A model generated the notes under the pieces. It saw only the letters and a program-made list of their open reading frames with translations, made no database searches and was not told the origin of the DNA. A program made the position numbers and the translations under genes. Of a stretch of 64,000 nt of DNA, positions 33,998 through 43,173 are shown in pieces. The DNA is from Halalkalibacter suaedae (GTDB taxonomy: Bacteria > Bacillota > Bacilli > Bacillales > Bacillaceae_D): positions 1 through 64,000 of the forward strand of contig NZ_JAGKSQ010000003.1 of NCBI RefSeq assembly GCF_017939705.1, in the 5' to 3' direction. Each line of letters begins with the position of its first letter. The first letter of the stretch is position 1.

Positions 33998-34636
33998 TCA
34001 ACTCCCCATTTGAGTTCGAACTTCTTCAATTTTCTTAATAAACTGGCGAGCAGTTTCAGAAATATCTTCTGATGTTCCTTTTGCGAGCTGCCCGCCTACA
34101 CCGACTGCACAAACACCTGCTTTGATCCATTCTTGAACATTATCGAGACCAACTCCACCAGTCGGCATAATGTCTAGCTGTGGAAGTGGTGCTTTTAAAT
34201 CTTTAACAATGGCTGGACCAAACATTCTCCCAGGAAATAGCTTAATAACATCACAGCCGTTTTCAAGAGCTGATTTCATCTCAGTAATCGTCATGCATCC
34301 AGGCATGTAAGGTATTTTGTATAAGTTACATAGTTTTGCTGTTTCTGTATCGAATGATGGCGAAACGATAAACTCTGCACCTGCTAGCATAGCAAGACGT
34401 GCTGTTGTTACATCTAGTACTGTTCCAGCACCAATTAGAATATCCTTCGGTAACTCTTGTTTTAGTTGTGAGATAACAGCCGAGGCATCCGGTGTCGTAT
34501 AGGTTAACTCAATAACCTTCACACCACCCTCCGTACACGCTTTGGAAATGCGAATTGCTTCTTCCGCATTCTCCCCACGGACAACAGCTACTAAAAGATT
34601 GCTTGAAATGTTTTTAATGACTTCATATTTTTTCAT
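33998..34636 (-). CDS. kdgA: KDPG aldolase (2-keto-3-deoxy-6-phosphogluconate aldolase)
   Basis: This 212-aa class I aldolase cleaves KDPG to pyruvate and glyceraldehyde-3-phosphate. The Schiff-base lysine K132 lies in DVIKLFPG, the acid-base glutamate E43 in VIELTYTTP, and the phosphate site in PTGGV (about 157-161). Length matches the Eda/KdgA family. It lies between uxuB (14 bases upstream) and kdgK (4 bases downstream) in the glucuronate operon and supplies its last step. Confidence 0.95.
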   Translation of the reverse strand: MKKYEVIKNISSNLLVAVVRGENAEEAIRISKACTEGGVKVIELTYTTPDASAVISQLKQELPKDILIGAGTVLDVTTARLAMLAGAEFIVSPSFDTETAKLCNLYKIPYMPGCMTITEMKSALENGCDVIKLFPGRMFGPAIVKDLKAPLPQLDIMPTGGVGLDNVQEWIKAGVCAVGVGGQLAKGTSEDISETARQFIKKIEEVRTQMGS

Positions 34637-34650
34637 CCTAATCCCATCCT

Positions 34651-35499
34651 TTACACACCAGAATATGCTAGGAATCCACCGTCCACCGGAACAGTAATTC
34701 CTGTTACAAAACCAGACATTTGATGATCAGCTAGCCAAATTAATGTACCCAAAAGATCCTCAGGCTTTCCAAATCTCCCCATTGGTGTATGGGCCATAAT
34801 CTTATCTGAACGAGGTGTTAACGAACCATCTTCATTTGTTAATAATTTTCGGTTTTGCTCAGTGAGGAAAAATCCAGGAGCAATCGAATTTACTCTTATG
34901 CCAACTTCAGCCATATGAACAGCTAACCATTGGGTGAAATTATCAATCCCAGCTTTTGCTGCACTATAAGCTGGCACTTTCGTCATCGGTGAGGGGGCAC
35001 TCATTGATGACATATTAATTACTGTTGCACCAGGACGATTAATCATTTTCTTAGAGAAAACTTGTGTTGGGATAATTGTTCCAACTAGGTTCAGATTAAA
35101 AACAAACTGAAAGCCCTCAGTTGTCATATCATAAAACGTCTTTAGAGCATCATTGTCCAAGTCCTCTGCCTTCAACGTTTCATTCGTTGTTGTACCATCA
35201 GGATGATTTCCTCCAGCACCATTGATTAAAATATCACATATACCTAATTGTTCTGTTACGATTTCTTCCGCTTCTTTTACACTTTTGGCATCAAGAACAT
35301 CGCATGATATAGCAAGTGCCACCCCACCAGCTGCTATAATTTCTTGCTCAACAATTTTCCCCTTTTCGAGATTCCGATTTAATATTGCAACCTTAACACC
35401 TTGGCGACCGAGTTCCCTTGCCATTGCTCCACAAAGCACTCCACTTCCACCTGTGATCACGGCTACTTTTCCTTTTAAATTGTCACTCATCGTAATCAT
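34651..35499 (-). CDS. uxuB: Fructuronate reductase / mannonate oxidoreductase (SDR type)
   Basis: This 282-aa short-chain dehydrogenase has the motif [16 protein letters not shown] (about 16-31), [10 protein letters not shown] (about 94-103) and the active YSAAK (Tyr-x-x-x-Lys). The GGNHPDGTT insertion is typical of Bacillus UxuB (YjmF), which reduces D-fructuronate to D-mannonate. This is an SDR unrelated to the E. coli enzyme of the same name. The start overlaps the uxuA stop by four bases. It is part of uxaC-uxuA-uxuB-kdgA-kdgK. Confidence 0.93.
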   Translation of the reverse strand: MITMSDNLKGKVAVITGGSGVLCGAMARELGRQGVKVAILNRNLEKGKIVEQEIIAAGGVALAISCDVLDAKSVKEAEEIVTEQLGICDILINGAGGNHPDGTTTNETLKAEDLDNDALKTFYDMTTEGFQFVFNLNLVGTIIPTQVFSKKMINRPGATVINMSSMSAPSPMTKVPAYSAAKAGIDNFTQWLAVHMAEVGIRVNSIAPGFFLTEQNRKLLTNEDGSLTPRSDKIMAHTPMGRFGKPEDLLGTLIWLADHQMSGFVTGITVPVDGGFLAYSGV

Positions 35500-36572
35500 G
35501 TTAGGCTTCTCTCCTTTTTCATCTCAAGTGCATCCCATATTCCCCATAAATACATGATCCCAAGGGCACGGTCATACAGTCCATAACCAGGTCTGCATTC
35601 CTCACCCCAAATATGTCGACCATGGTCTGGTCTTGCGTACCCTTCAAACCCGCTGTCATGCAAGGCTTTGACAATACTTAACAGGTCAACGGTTCCGTCA
35701 GATGAACGGTGCGAGGTTTCAATAAAATCTCCATTTCCATATGTTTTCACATTACGGAGATGAGCAAAATGGATTCGTTCTGAGAATGCTCTTACCATTT
35801 CACTTACATTATTTTCAAGGTTAGCACCTAATGAACCGCTGCAAATGGTTAAGCCATTATAAGGATCATCTACAAGCTCTAAAAAACGAGCAATATTTTG
35901 ATGATTTGTCATTATTCTTGGCAATCCGAAAACAGAAAACGGAGGATCATCAGGATGAATGGCCATCTTGATATCGTGTTCCCTAGCAACCGGAATAATT
36001 TGTTCTAAAAAGTATTGGAGGTTACTCCATAAATTCTCTTCTGTAACATCCTTATACAGTTCAAAAAGCTTTGATAAATCCTTTAATCTCTCAGGCTCCC
36101 AGCCAGGCATAGTCAGTGTAGAGTTTTCAGCGATTTGCTTTACTAGTTCGATTGGATCTGTGTTCTCTAACTTAGCTTTTTCAAAAAAGAGAGCTGTAGA
36201 ACCATCGTCTAATTCTTTGAAAAGATCTGTCCGAGTCCAATCAAATACAGGCATAAAGTTATAACAAATAACCTTCACTCCCACTTGGGCTAGACGTTCA
36301 ATTGTCTTTTTATAGTTTTCAATATATTCATCTCTTGTCGAAAGCCCTAGCTTAATATCTTCGTGAATGTTAACGCTCTCAACAACATCAATTGTTAAAC
36401 CGAGACGATCTGCTTCGGTCTTCACCTCATGTATTCTGCTTAATGGCCATGCCTCACCCGCTGGTACATCATGTAATGCCCAAACGATTCCTTCTACACC
36501 AGGTATCTGTTTAATATGTTCAAGTGAAATTAAATCATTTCCTTCACCAAACCAACGAAAGACCATTCTCAT
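35496..36572 (-). CDS. uxuA: Mannonate dehydratase
   Basis: This 358-aa enzyme of the xylose-isomerase-like TIM-barrel fold dehydrates D-mannonate to 2-keto-3-deoxygluconate. The N-terminus [13 protein letters not shown], the metal-binding HPDDPP block (about 198-203) and GSLGAN with the conserved downstream HLRNVK...ETSHRSSDG are characteristic. ATG 36572 is used, preceded by GGAGAGG; 20 upstream codons belong to the uxaC coding region. It overlaps uxaC by four bases (ATGA) and uxuB by four bases. Confidence 0.95.
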   Translation of the reverse strand: MRMVFRWFGEGNDLISLEHIKQIPGVEGIVWALHDVPAGEAWPLSRIHEVKTEADRLGLTIDVVESVNIHEDIKLGLSTRDEYIENYKKTIERLAQVGVKVICYNFMPVFDWTRTDLFKELDDGSTALFFEKAKLENTDPIELVKQIAENSTLTMPGWEPERLKDLSKLFELYKDVTEENLWSNLQYFLEQIIPVAREHDIKMAIHPDDPPFSVFGLPRIMTNHQNIARFLELVDDPYNGLTICSGSLGANLENNVSEMVRAFSERIHFAHLRNVKTYGNGDFIETSHRSSDGTVDLLSIVKALHDSGFEGYARPDHGRHIWGEECRPGYGLYDRALGIMYLWGIWDALEMKKERSLT

Positions 36573-38002
36573 TGCGACCTCTCCTTTTCTAGATATGTAA
36601 CATCCAAATACTCTTGAATATTGTAATAACAAATGTCTTTCACGATCTTCCCTATATGATCAAGATCATTTGGATATTCTCCATTTTCTACCCACTTCCC
36701 GATGATATTGCAAAGAATTCTCCTAAAGTACTCATGTCTTGTATAGGATAAGAGACTACGAGAATCCGTTAACATTCCGATAAATTTTGATAACAAACCA
36801 ACATTAGCAAGCGTTTTAAGTTGGTCTTCCATCCCATCACGTTGATCATTAAACCACCATGCTGTGCCGTGTTGAATTTTTCCTGGGATCTCACTTTGAA
36901 AGTTACCTGCCATTGTCGCAAGCATATAATTATCTCTTGGGTTTAAACCGTAAAGGATCGTTTTAGGTAATTCATTCGTCACTTCAAGATGATTAAGAAA
37001 GCTCCCTAAGTCAGCTGCATAGCTGAAATCAGCTATAGAATCGAAGCCAGTATTCATTCCAACTTGAGCAACCATTCTTTTATTTACCCCTCTAAGACCA
37101 CCAATATGGAGCTGCATGGCCCATCCTTTACGAGCATAAAGTCTCCCTAGTGCTACTAGGACTGCGGTCTTAAATTTAATAACCTCTTCTGTAGACAATG
37201 AATTTCGTTCACGAGCTTGTTGGAAGATTGACTCCACTTCTTCTTCAGAATAATTACGGTAAAATCCTGTATCCAAGCCATGGTCAGAAAGGCGGCACCC
37301 TACTTCATGAAAGTAATTAATTCGTATTTCAAGTGCCTTCTTAAAATCAGTAAAGGTCCTTATAGCCGTATCAGATACTTGTTCAAGCTCCCCTATATAG
37401 TCAAGAAAACCATCTACCTCTATATTAAAAGCCCTATCTGGTCGGAAGGTCGGTAATACGTCAACTTCAAAAGAGGAATCCTCTTTTAATTGCTTATGAT
37501 GAATAAGTGAATCAACCGGATCGTCAGTCGTACAAAGCATTTTCACATTAAATTGTTTAATAATCCCTCTAGCTGACAGACGTTCCTTTTTTAATTCTTG
37601 ATTACACGCCTCCCATATTTTCTCAGCACTATTTTTATTTAAACTATCAAAAATTCCAAAGCAACGCTGTAATTCAAGATGGGTCCAGTGATATAACGGA
37701 TTTCCTATGAGGTCTGGAACTAGTTCGGCCCATTTCATAAATTTTTCTTTTTCACTTTTATTTCCAGTAATATAAGCTTCAGGAACTCCAAAAGTACGTA
37801 GCATTCTCCATTTATAATGATCTTCACCTAACCACATTTCTGCCATTGATGAAAACTGTCTATTTTCAGCAATTTCTTTTGCCGACAAGTGGCAGTGATA
37901 ATCAATAATTGGCATGTTTTTCGCAAACTCATGGTAAAGAGTACGTGAGGTTCTCGTTTCCAGTAAAAAATCTTCTCCTAAGAACGGCTTCAACTTAATC
38001 AT
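36569..38002 (-). CDS. uxaC: Glucuronate (uronate) isomerase
   Basis: This 477-aa amidohydrolase-superfamily isomerase converts D-glucuronate to D-fructuronate (or galacturonate to tagaturonate). The metal motif YHCHLSAKEIA (about 35-45), the CTTDDPVDSL block (about 155-164) and MQLHIGGLRGVN (about 297-308) are standard for UxaC. ATG 38002 lies close behind GAGGAAAGG. It is the first gene of the glucuronate catabolic operon and the entry point for glucuronate released by the GH67 enzyme at 43174. A cre-like site lies just upstream. Confidence 0.95.
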   Translation of the reverse strand: MIKLKPFLGEDFLLETRTSRTLYHEFAKNMPIIDYHCHLSAKEIAENRQFSSMAEMWLGEDHYKWRMLRTFGVPEAYITGNKSEKEKFMKWAELVPDLIGNPLYHWTHLELQRCFGIFDSLNKNSAEKIWEACNQELKKERLSARGIIKQFNVKMLCTTDDPVDSLIHHKQLKEDSSFEVDVLPTFRPDRAFNIEVDGFLDYIGELEQVSDTAIRTFTDFKKALEIRINYFHEVGCRLSDHGLDTGFYRNYSEEEVESIFQQARERNSLSTEEVIKFKTAVLVALGRLYARKGWAMQLHIGGLRGVNKRMVAQVGMNTGFDSIADFSYAADLGSFLNHLEVTNELPKTILYGLNPRDNYMLATMAGNFQSEIPGKIQHGTAWWFNDQRDGMEDQLKTLANVGLLSKFIGMLTDSRSLLSYTRHEYFRRILCNIIGKWVENGEYPNDLDHIGKIVKDICYYNIQEYLDVTYLEKERSQ

Positions 38003-38018
38003 CCTTTCCTCGCTAGTA

Positions 38019-38032
38019 TGGTAGCGATTACA
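38019..38032 (-). promoter_or_regulatory. Cre-like site upstream of uxaC
   Basis: TGGTAGCGATTACA agrees with the CcpA consensus TGWAANCGNTNWCA at 12 of 14 positions and lies 17 bases before the uxaC start. It is a weaker match than the two exact sites at 48326 and 51869. Confidence 0.4.
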
Positions 38033-38124
38033 AAATAAGACGTATTTATTATTCTGAAACGTAGATTATTAATGAGCTCGCCTTGTAATTAATCTTGCAA
38101 AATGATCAACGCTTTGGTCTTGCC

Positions 38125-38156
38125 AAGGAGGGGAAATTCACCCCACCTCCTTTTTT
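38125..38156 (+). terminator. Plus-strand-oriented terminator-like hairpin after the GntR gene
   Basis: AAGGAGGGG and CCCCACCTCCTT pair, followed by TTTTTT on the plus strand. The adjacent genes both run on the minus strand, where no T-run follows, so this would stop antisense rather than sense transcription. Confidence 0.45.
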
Positions 38157-38163
38157 GAAGAAT

Positions 38164-38847
38164 CTATTTAAAATAATTCGGATATGTTTCCTTTAGCTGG
38201 GATAGGTCTTTACTCACTAGATCTAAATGTTCAGCTAATATCTTTTCTGCTTCTGCCTTCTCGTGATATTTAATCAATCTAATCATTTCTTCATGCTGAA
38301 ATAAAATCGTCTCTAAATGATCGTATTTAACGAGACTAAGCATGCGAACACGATTGACGTGTACGTTCATTTGTTGGATCACAGTCCATACCCTCTTCTT
38401 CCCACACCCTACAGCAATTGTCTGATGGAATTCCTCGTCAAGAAGAAACAATCTATCGTAATCCCTTACTTCGACACACTTCTTTTGCATATGAAGATTA
38501 AATTCAAGCTGTTGCAAGTAGTCGTTGGGAAGGTGATCACATGCTAAGCCAAAAATGGCTTTTTCAAGATGTCTACGAATAAAACGAGCTTCCTCAACAT
38601 GCTCTAGATCTATGAGAGCTACAAATGAACCTCTTTGAGGATATACTTCAAGTAATTCGTCTTGGACTAGCTTAACAAAAGCTTCTCTTACTGGGGTCCT
38701 GCTCACTTCTAATCTTTCCGAAATGTCTTTCTCAGAAATGCTCTCACCCGGCTCAAGCTTTAGTGAAATCATATTTTCTTTTAAGCTTTGATAGACGAAA
38801 TCACGAGTAGAAGCGTATTTCTTTCGAGTCTCTTGATCAATTTTCAT
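38164..38847 (-). CDS. GntR/FadR-family regulator of glucuronate genes (UxuR-like)
   Basis: This 227-aa regulator has an N-terminal winged helix (residues about 8-75, with ISERLEVSRTPVREAFVKLVQ) and a C-terminal FCD effector domain (about 85-215, with LDEEFHQTIAVGCGKKRV providing metal-binding residues). ATG 38847 is chosen because AAGGAG is eight bases upstream. It lies directly upstream of the uxaC operon, so a glucuronate- or fructuronate-responsive repressor is likely. Its own promoter region has a TATAC-N4-GTATA palindrome at 38884. The effector is inferred from context. Confidence 0.88.
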   Translation of the reverse strand: MKIDQETRKKYASTRDFVYQSLKENMISLKLEPGESISEKDISERLEVSRTPVREAFVKLVQDELLEVYPQRGSFVALIDLEHVEEARFIRRHLEKAIFGLACDHLPNDYLQQLEFNLHMQKKCVEVRDYDRLFLLDEEFHQTIAVGCGKKRVWTVIQQMNVHVNRVRMLSLVKYDHLETILFQHEEMIRLIKYHEKAEAEKILAEHLDLVSKDLSQLKETYPNYFK

Positions 38848-38883
38848 GTTGTTCACTCCTTACTGTTCATACTACCATACAAG

Positions 38884-38897
38884 TATACATGTGTATA
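38884..38897 (-). promoter_or_regulatory. GntR-type operator candidate
   Basis: TATAC-ATGT-GTATA is an inverted repeat about 37 bases upstream of the GntR gene start. Short palindromes of this design are typical FadR-subfamily operators. Autoregulation is inferred. Confidence 0.4.
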
Positions 38898-38938
38898 GTG
38901 TGAAAAAGTTAGCAGACCCATCCTGCTAACTCCACCTA

Positions 38939-39430
38939 TTATCTGTAGTTAATAAACTGAACATCAATTGATAAATCTGCACCACGAACTGCTGCAATAA
39001 TTGCTTGGAGATCATCTCGATTTTTACCGGTTACGCGTACTTGATCATCCTGAACTTGGCTTTTTACTTTCACTCCACTATTTTTAATTATTGTATTAAT
39101 CTTTTTTGCATTTTCCTTGTCAATTCCCTGAATCAGCTTGGCACGTTGACGAACGGTACCACCTGATGCTCCCTCTATCTTTCCATAATCAAGATTTTTG
39201 ATCGAAACATCACGCTTGATCAGTTTGGAAATTAACACGTCTTTCAACTGATCTAATTTATATTCATCATCAGAGATAAGAACTAATTCTTCATTGTCTA
39301 GGGAAATATTACTTTTACTTCCTTTAAAGTCATAACGAGTCTGAATTTCTTTCGTTGCCATCGTAACTGCATTCGTCACTTCTGAAAAATCAATTTTTGA
39401 AACAATATCGAATGAACTTTCTTTTGCCAT
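38939..39430 (-). CDS. yajQ: YajQ-family nucleotide-binding protein
   Basis: This 163-aa UPF0234 protein has the hallmark N-terminus [25 protein letters not shown] (about 33-39) and C-terminal [12 protein letters not shown]. The fold is a pair of ferredoxin-like domains that bind nucleic acid or cyclic di-GMP in proteobacteria. Its role in Bacillus (YitK) is not established. ATG 39430 is preceded by GGAGGTAAACA. It sits between the uronate and xylan genes but looks unrelated to both. Confidence 0.95.
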   Translation of the reverse strand: MAKESSFDIVSKIDFSEVTNAVTMATKEIQTRYDFKGSKSNISLDNEELVLISDDEYKLDQLKDVLISKLIKRDVSIKNLDYGKIEGASGGTVRQRAKLIQGIDKENAKKINTIIKNSGVKVKSQVQDDQVRVTGKNRDDLQAIIAAVRGADLSIDVQFINYR

Positions 39431-39613
39431 TGTTTACCTCCAAAGGGTTATTTCATCTTATTATAGATGAAAAACGATCAGGTTAACAACCTTAATGGGT
39501 GAGTATGTCGCATATATATAAACTTTCTATGGCCTAAACTTTAATTTGACTATTTCTTCTGAAAAACATCCTTTGGTATACTTTCTAAACAACATTCAGT
39601 AGGGGGTTAATCT

Positions 39614-41122
39614 ATGTTGAAAACAGTTACGATTGAAAATGAAACGATTCGTTCATTTAAAAGGAATTGGAAAAAATGCATTGGAACTGGCAGACTTGGT
39701 CTTGCCCTACAAAAGGAATATTTAGAACATCTCGAAACAATACAAAAGTCTATTCAATTTGACTACATACGCGGGCATGGTCTATTAAGTGATGACGTCG
39801 GCATTTACCGTGAAATGGAGATTAATGGTGAGAAGAAACCATTTTATAATTTCACTTATATTGATCGGATCTTTGATGCATTTCTTGACCTAGGTCTACG
39901 TCCTTTTGTTGAATTTGGTTTTATGCCAAAGCTATTAGCTTCCGGAGACCAGACGATTTTTTATTGGGAAGGAAATGTTACTCCACCGAATGATTATCAG
40001 AAATGGGCTAATCTAATTAAGGCATGTGTCTCTCATTTTATTGACCGCTATGGGATTGAAGAAGTTCTCGAATGGCCGTTTGAAGTTTGGAACGAGCCAA
40101 ATCTAGTGAATTTCTGGAAGGATGCAAACAAGGAGGAATATTTCAAGCTTTATCACATTACTACAGAAGCAATAAAAGAAATCCATCCAGACCTGCAAGT
40201 AGGTGGTCCTGCAATTTGTGGTGGTTCAGATGAATGGATTGTTGATTTTCTTAATTTCTGCAAAAATGAAAGCGTTCCCGTGGACTTCGTAAGTAGACAT
40301 GCATATACGTCTAAGCCACCTACGAAGATTACGACGGAGTACTACTATCAAGAACTGGTAGATAATACAGATATGCTTGAACAGTTTCGAAGTGTGCGAG
40401 AAATGATAGATCAATCACCGTTTCCAGAATTGCCTTTTCATATTACTGAGTACAACACTTCTTATAGTCCAATTAATCCCGTCCATGATACGACGCTAAA
40501 TGCTGCGTATCTTGCTCGAATTTTAAGTGAAGCTGGGGACTATGTTGATTCATTCTCTTATTGGACATTTAGTGATGTCTTTGAGGAACTTGATGTGCCT
40601 AAATCCCAATTCCACGGGGGATTCGGCCTAATAGCATTAAATCATATTCCAAAACCTACATTCCATTTATTTGCTTTTTTTAATCATTTAGGAGAAAGGG
40701 TTCTTTATCGTGACGAGCAAGCAATCGTGACTCAAAGGAAAGATGGATCTATTGTATTAATTGCCTGGAATTTAGTCATGGAAAAAGGGGATGACTTTAA
40801 CACCGAAGTTGAATTCTCGATCCCAGTTCCGTCGTCAGTTCTATTTCTAAAAAGACAAACAATTGATGAGAATCATGCGAATCCGTGGAAGGTTTGGCAA
40901 CAGTTAGGACGTCCTAGGTTTCCAGATAAGCAAACCATTCATACCCTTCAACAAACATCAATACCTTTCGTTCGGACCTCTCGAGAGCAAACAGTTGATG
41001 GCACGCTGACTGTATCAATTACTTTAACGAAGAACGAAGTGACATTGATTGAAATACAACCAATTAACGATGAATCAGACAGTTACCATGGCTTAGATGA
41101 TCGTTTAATTACGTCCTATTAA
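39614..41122 (+). CDS. GH39 beta-xylosidase
   Basis: This 502-aa intracellular glycoside hydrolase has the acid/base Glu161 in VWNEPNL and the nucleophile Glu279 in HITEYNTSY, both as in Geobacillus XynB1 of family 39. The C-terminal beta domain (about residues 360-495) is present, and there is no signal peptide. It would release xylose from the non-reducing end of short xylo-oligosaccharides. ATG 39614 follows AGGGGGTTAATCT. It forms an operon with the GH8 gene 39 bases downstream. A TATACT -10-like box lies at 39577-39582. Confidence 0.94.
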   Translation: MLKTVTIENETIRSFKRNWKKCIGTGRLGLALQKEYLEHLETIQKSIQFDYIRGHGLLSDDVGIYREMEINGEKKPFYNFTYIDRIFDAFLDLGLRPFVEFGFMPKLLASGDQTIFYWEGNVTPPNDYQKWANLIKACVSHFIDRYGIEEVLEWPFEVWNEPNLVNFWKDANKEEYFKLYHITTEAIKEIHPDLQVGGPAICGGSDEWIVDFLNFCKNESVPVDFVSRHAYTSKPPTKITTEYYYQELVDNTDMLEQFRSVREMIDQSPFPELPFHITEYNTSYSPINPVHDTTLNAAYLARILSEAGDYVDSFSYWTFSDVFEELDVPKSQFHGGFGLIALNHIPKPTFHLFAFFNHLGERVLYRDEQAIVTQRKDGSIVLIAWNLVMEKGDDFNTEVEFSIPVPSSVLFLKRQTIDENHANPWKVWQQLGRPRFPDKQTIHTLQQTSIPFVRTSREQTVDGTLTVSITLTKNEVTLIEIQPINDESDSYHGLDDRLITSY

Positions 41123-41161
41123 CCTTTTAAAATCGTCAACCAATTACTAGGAGGTTCAACA

Positions 41162-42313
41162 ATGAAAAAAACGGCTGGAGCTTTTCATACAGGTCAATAT
41201 CGTAATCTTTTTAAAGAATATGGCTATAGCGAATCAGAAATCGAGACGAGATTACAAGATACATGGAGAGAATTATTCTTTGGTGATGAAGATTCTAGAA
41301 TTTATCACGAAGAAGGGGAAAACTTTGGTTACTTTGTTGATACTGGTAATAATGATGTTCGTACAGAAGGGCAATCCTACGCCATGATGATGGCTGTTCA
41401 AATGAATAACAAAGACGTGTTTGATCGAGTCTGGAATTGGACGAAAACATATATGTATATGGATAGTGGTACACATGCCGGCTATTTTGCTTGGTCTTGT
41501 CAAACCGATGGAACCAAGAATGCTCATGGGCCCGCTCCTGATGGTGAAGAGTTCTTTGCAATGGCTTTATTTTTTGCTTCCCATCGTTGGGGGGATGGAC
41601 CATCTCCTTTTAACTACAGTCAGCAAGCAAAGGACATCCTTGATGCTTGTCTTCATAAAGGTGAGCACAATGACGGATATCCAATGTGGAATCCAGAAAA
41701 TCACTTAATAAAATTTGTACCGGAAGTTGAGTTTTCTGATCCTTCTTATCATCTTCCCCATTTCTATGAACTTTTTAGTTTATGGGCAAATGAAGAAGAT
41801 CGTCCATTTTGGAAAAGTGCTGCACAAGCTAGTCGCGATTATATTAAGCTTTCCTGTCATCCTGAAACAGGTCTCGCTCCGGAGTATGCCCATTATGACG
41901 GAACTCCTAATCATATACGAGGATTCGGATATTTCTTTAGTGACTCATATCGACTCGCAGCAAATATTGGACTTGACTATGAATGGTTTCGCATAGACAC
42001 CTGGCAAACAGAAGAAGCAAACAAAATTCAAGCATTCTTTATCGACAAAGATATAGAAGATTATCGCCGGTATACGATTGAAGGAGTAGCTTTTGACGAA
42101 AAGTCGTTACATCCAGTCGGTCTGCTTGCAACGAACGCTATGGCTTCACTTGCTTCTTCTGATGGACCATATGCTAAAGCAACCGTAGACCTTTTTTGGA
42201 AGACTCCATTGCGAACTGGCGATAGACGATATTATGATAATTGTCTTTATTTTTTCAGCTTGCTTGCTTTAAGTGGAAACTACAAAATTTACTTTCCAAA
42301 TACAAATAACTAA
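41162..42313 (+). CDS. GH8 reducing-end xylose-releasing exo-oligoxylanase (Rex)
   Basis: This 383-aa GH8 enzyme is close to the well-studied Bacillus halodurans Rex. The proton donor Glu69 (VRTEGQSYA), base Asp261 (FFSDSYR) and His317 (KSLHPVG), the residue type known to block the +3 side and set reducing-end specificity, are all in matching positions. There is no signal peptide, so it acts in the cytoplasm, removing xylose from the reducing end of xylotriose and longer oligomers. This complements the GH39 enzyme working from the other end. ATG 41162 has AGGAGGTTCAACA upstream. Confidence 0.95.
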   Translation: MKKTAGAFHTGQYRNLFKEYGYSESEIETRLQDTWRELFFGDEDSRIYHEEGENFGYFVDTGNNDVRTEGQSYAMMMAVQMNNKDVFDRVWNWTKTYMYMDSGTHAGYFAWSCQTDGTKNAHGPAPDGEEFFAMALFFASHRWGDGPSPFNYSQQAKDILDACLHKGEHNDGYPMWNPENHLIKFVPEVEFSDPSYHLPHFYELFSLWANEEDRPFWKSAAQASRDYIKLSCHPETGLAPEYAHYDGTPNHIRGFGYFFSDSYRLAANIGLDYEWFRIDTWQTEEANKIQAFFIDKDIEDYRRYTIEGVAFDEKSLHPVGLLATNAMASLASSDGPYAKATVDLFWKTPLRTGDRRYYDNCLYFFSLLALSGNYKIYFPNTNN

Positions 42314-42321
42314 ATCATCAA

Positions 42322-42372
42322 AGAAACCCCATCAAAAGGCTATTTCCCTTTTGATGGGGTCTTAATTTTTCA
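42322..42372. terminator. Terminator between the GH8 gene and convergent yesL-like gene
   Basis: ACCCCATCAAAAGG (42326-42339) and CCTTTTGATGGGGT (42347-42360) form a perfect 14-bp stem. T-rich tracts follow on both strands. Confidence 0.92.
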
Positions 42373-42393
42373 ATATTTGTTGTAAACCACCTT

Positions 42394-43044
42394 CTACACA
42401 CTTTCACCAACAACATCTTCCAAATCTTCTTTGCGTCTTTCTAATCGTACAAAGGCATAATATGCATTTCCCATAATGATAAATCCGATCACACTAAAGC
42501 TAAACAATGGGATTAATCCAGGAATCATTCTGAACACAAAATATAGAGCGATTAAGCTGAGCAGCATAAGTATAGTCATTAACGGACTAATTACGCCGAT
42601 CATCAGTGAATGTTTAATATATTGAAAGAACTTCAGGTCGTAATGAACATATACAGGGATAAGATAAGCAAGTAACAATAAATATAATATACCAGCGATA
42701 AACAAAAATGCTGTAAAAATAAGATTTAACATACCATCTACTGTACCTAGATAGACAAAATCAACGTATAGAATATAACCTACTATTGCTAAAAACAAAC
42801 CTAAGCCATTCCCTTTGATAAACTCATTCTTGTACGTTCTTGCGTATAACTTAAAAATAGGCGTATCTCTTTCTCCCATGAGCCACTTTCGATAGACGGT
42901 AAACATGGCAATCGTTGAGGGCATGATTCCTAAAACAATTAGTCCAAGCAATGTAAATAAGATCCATAATATATTTAAATAGGCGAATAACATGATTCGC
43001 TCAGCAACCCGGTAGAACCCACCCATAGCTCCTTGGCCATCCAT
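42394..43044 (-). CDS. yesL: YesL-family (DUF624) membrane protein
   Basis: This 216-aa protein has five hydrophobic segments and the family signature of an N-terminal region (RVAERIMLFAYLNILWILFTLLGL, residues ~13-36) followed by FTVYRKWLMGERD (about 49-61). DUF624 proteins are encoded next to LplB/LplC-type oligosaccharide importers and YesM/YesN sensors in many Bacilli. Their function is unknown. ATG 43044 follows AGGGGGAAATTT. It lies beyond the terminator at 43110, so it is probably transcribed separately or by readthrough. Confidence 0.85.
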   Translation of the reverse strand: MDGQGAMGGFYRVAERIMLFAYLNILWILFTLLGLIVLGIMPSTIAMFTVYRKWLMGERDTPIFKLYARTYKNEFIKGNGLGLFLAIVGYILYVDFVYLGTVDGMLNLIFTAFLFIAGILYLLLLAYLIPVYVHYDLKFFQYIKHSLMIGVISPLMTILMLLSLIALYFVFRMIPGLIPLFSFSVIGFIIMGNAYYAFVRLERRKEDLEDVVGESV

Positions 43045-43109
43045 AAATTTCCCCCTAACATCGCATTGTAACCCCTTTCATTATAACATTGTTTAGATGA
43101 GGTTAACAT

Positions 43110-43162
43110 ATGCAAAGAGGCTATCTCATATAGAATAATTTAGACTATTTGAGATAGCCTCT
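43110..43162 (-). terminator. Terminator of the lplBC-GH10-GH67 operon
   Basis: AGAGGCTATCTCA (43116-43128) and TGAGATAGCCTCT (43150-43162) form a perfect 13-bp stem around a 21-base loop, ending in CTTTGCATATG on the minus strand. The T-tract is weak. Confidence 0.7.
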
Positions 43163-43173
43163 CCGACTTTCAC

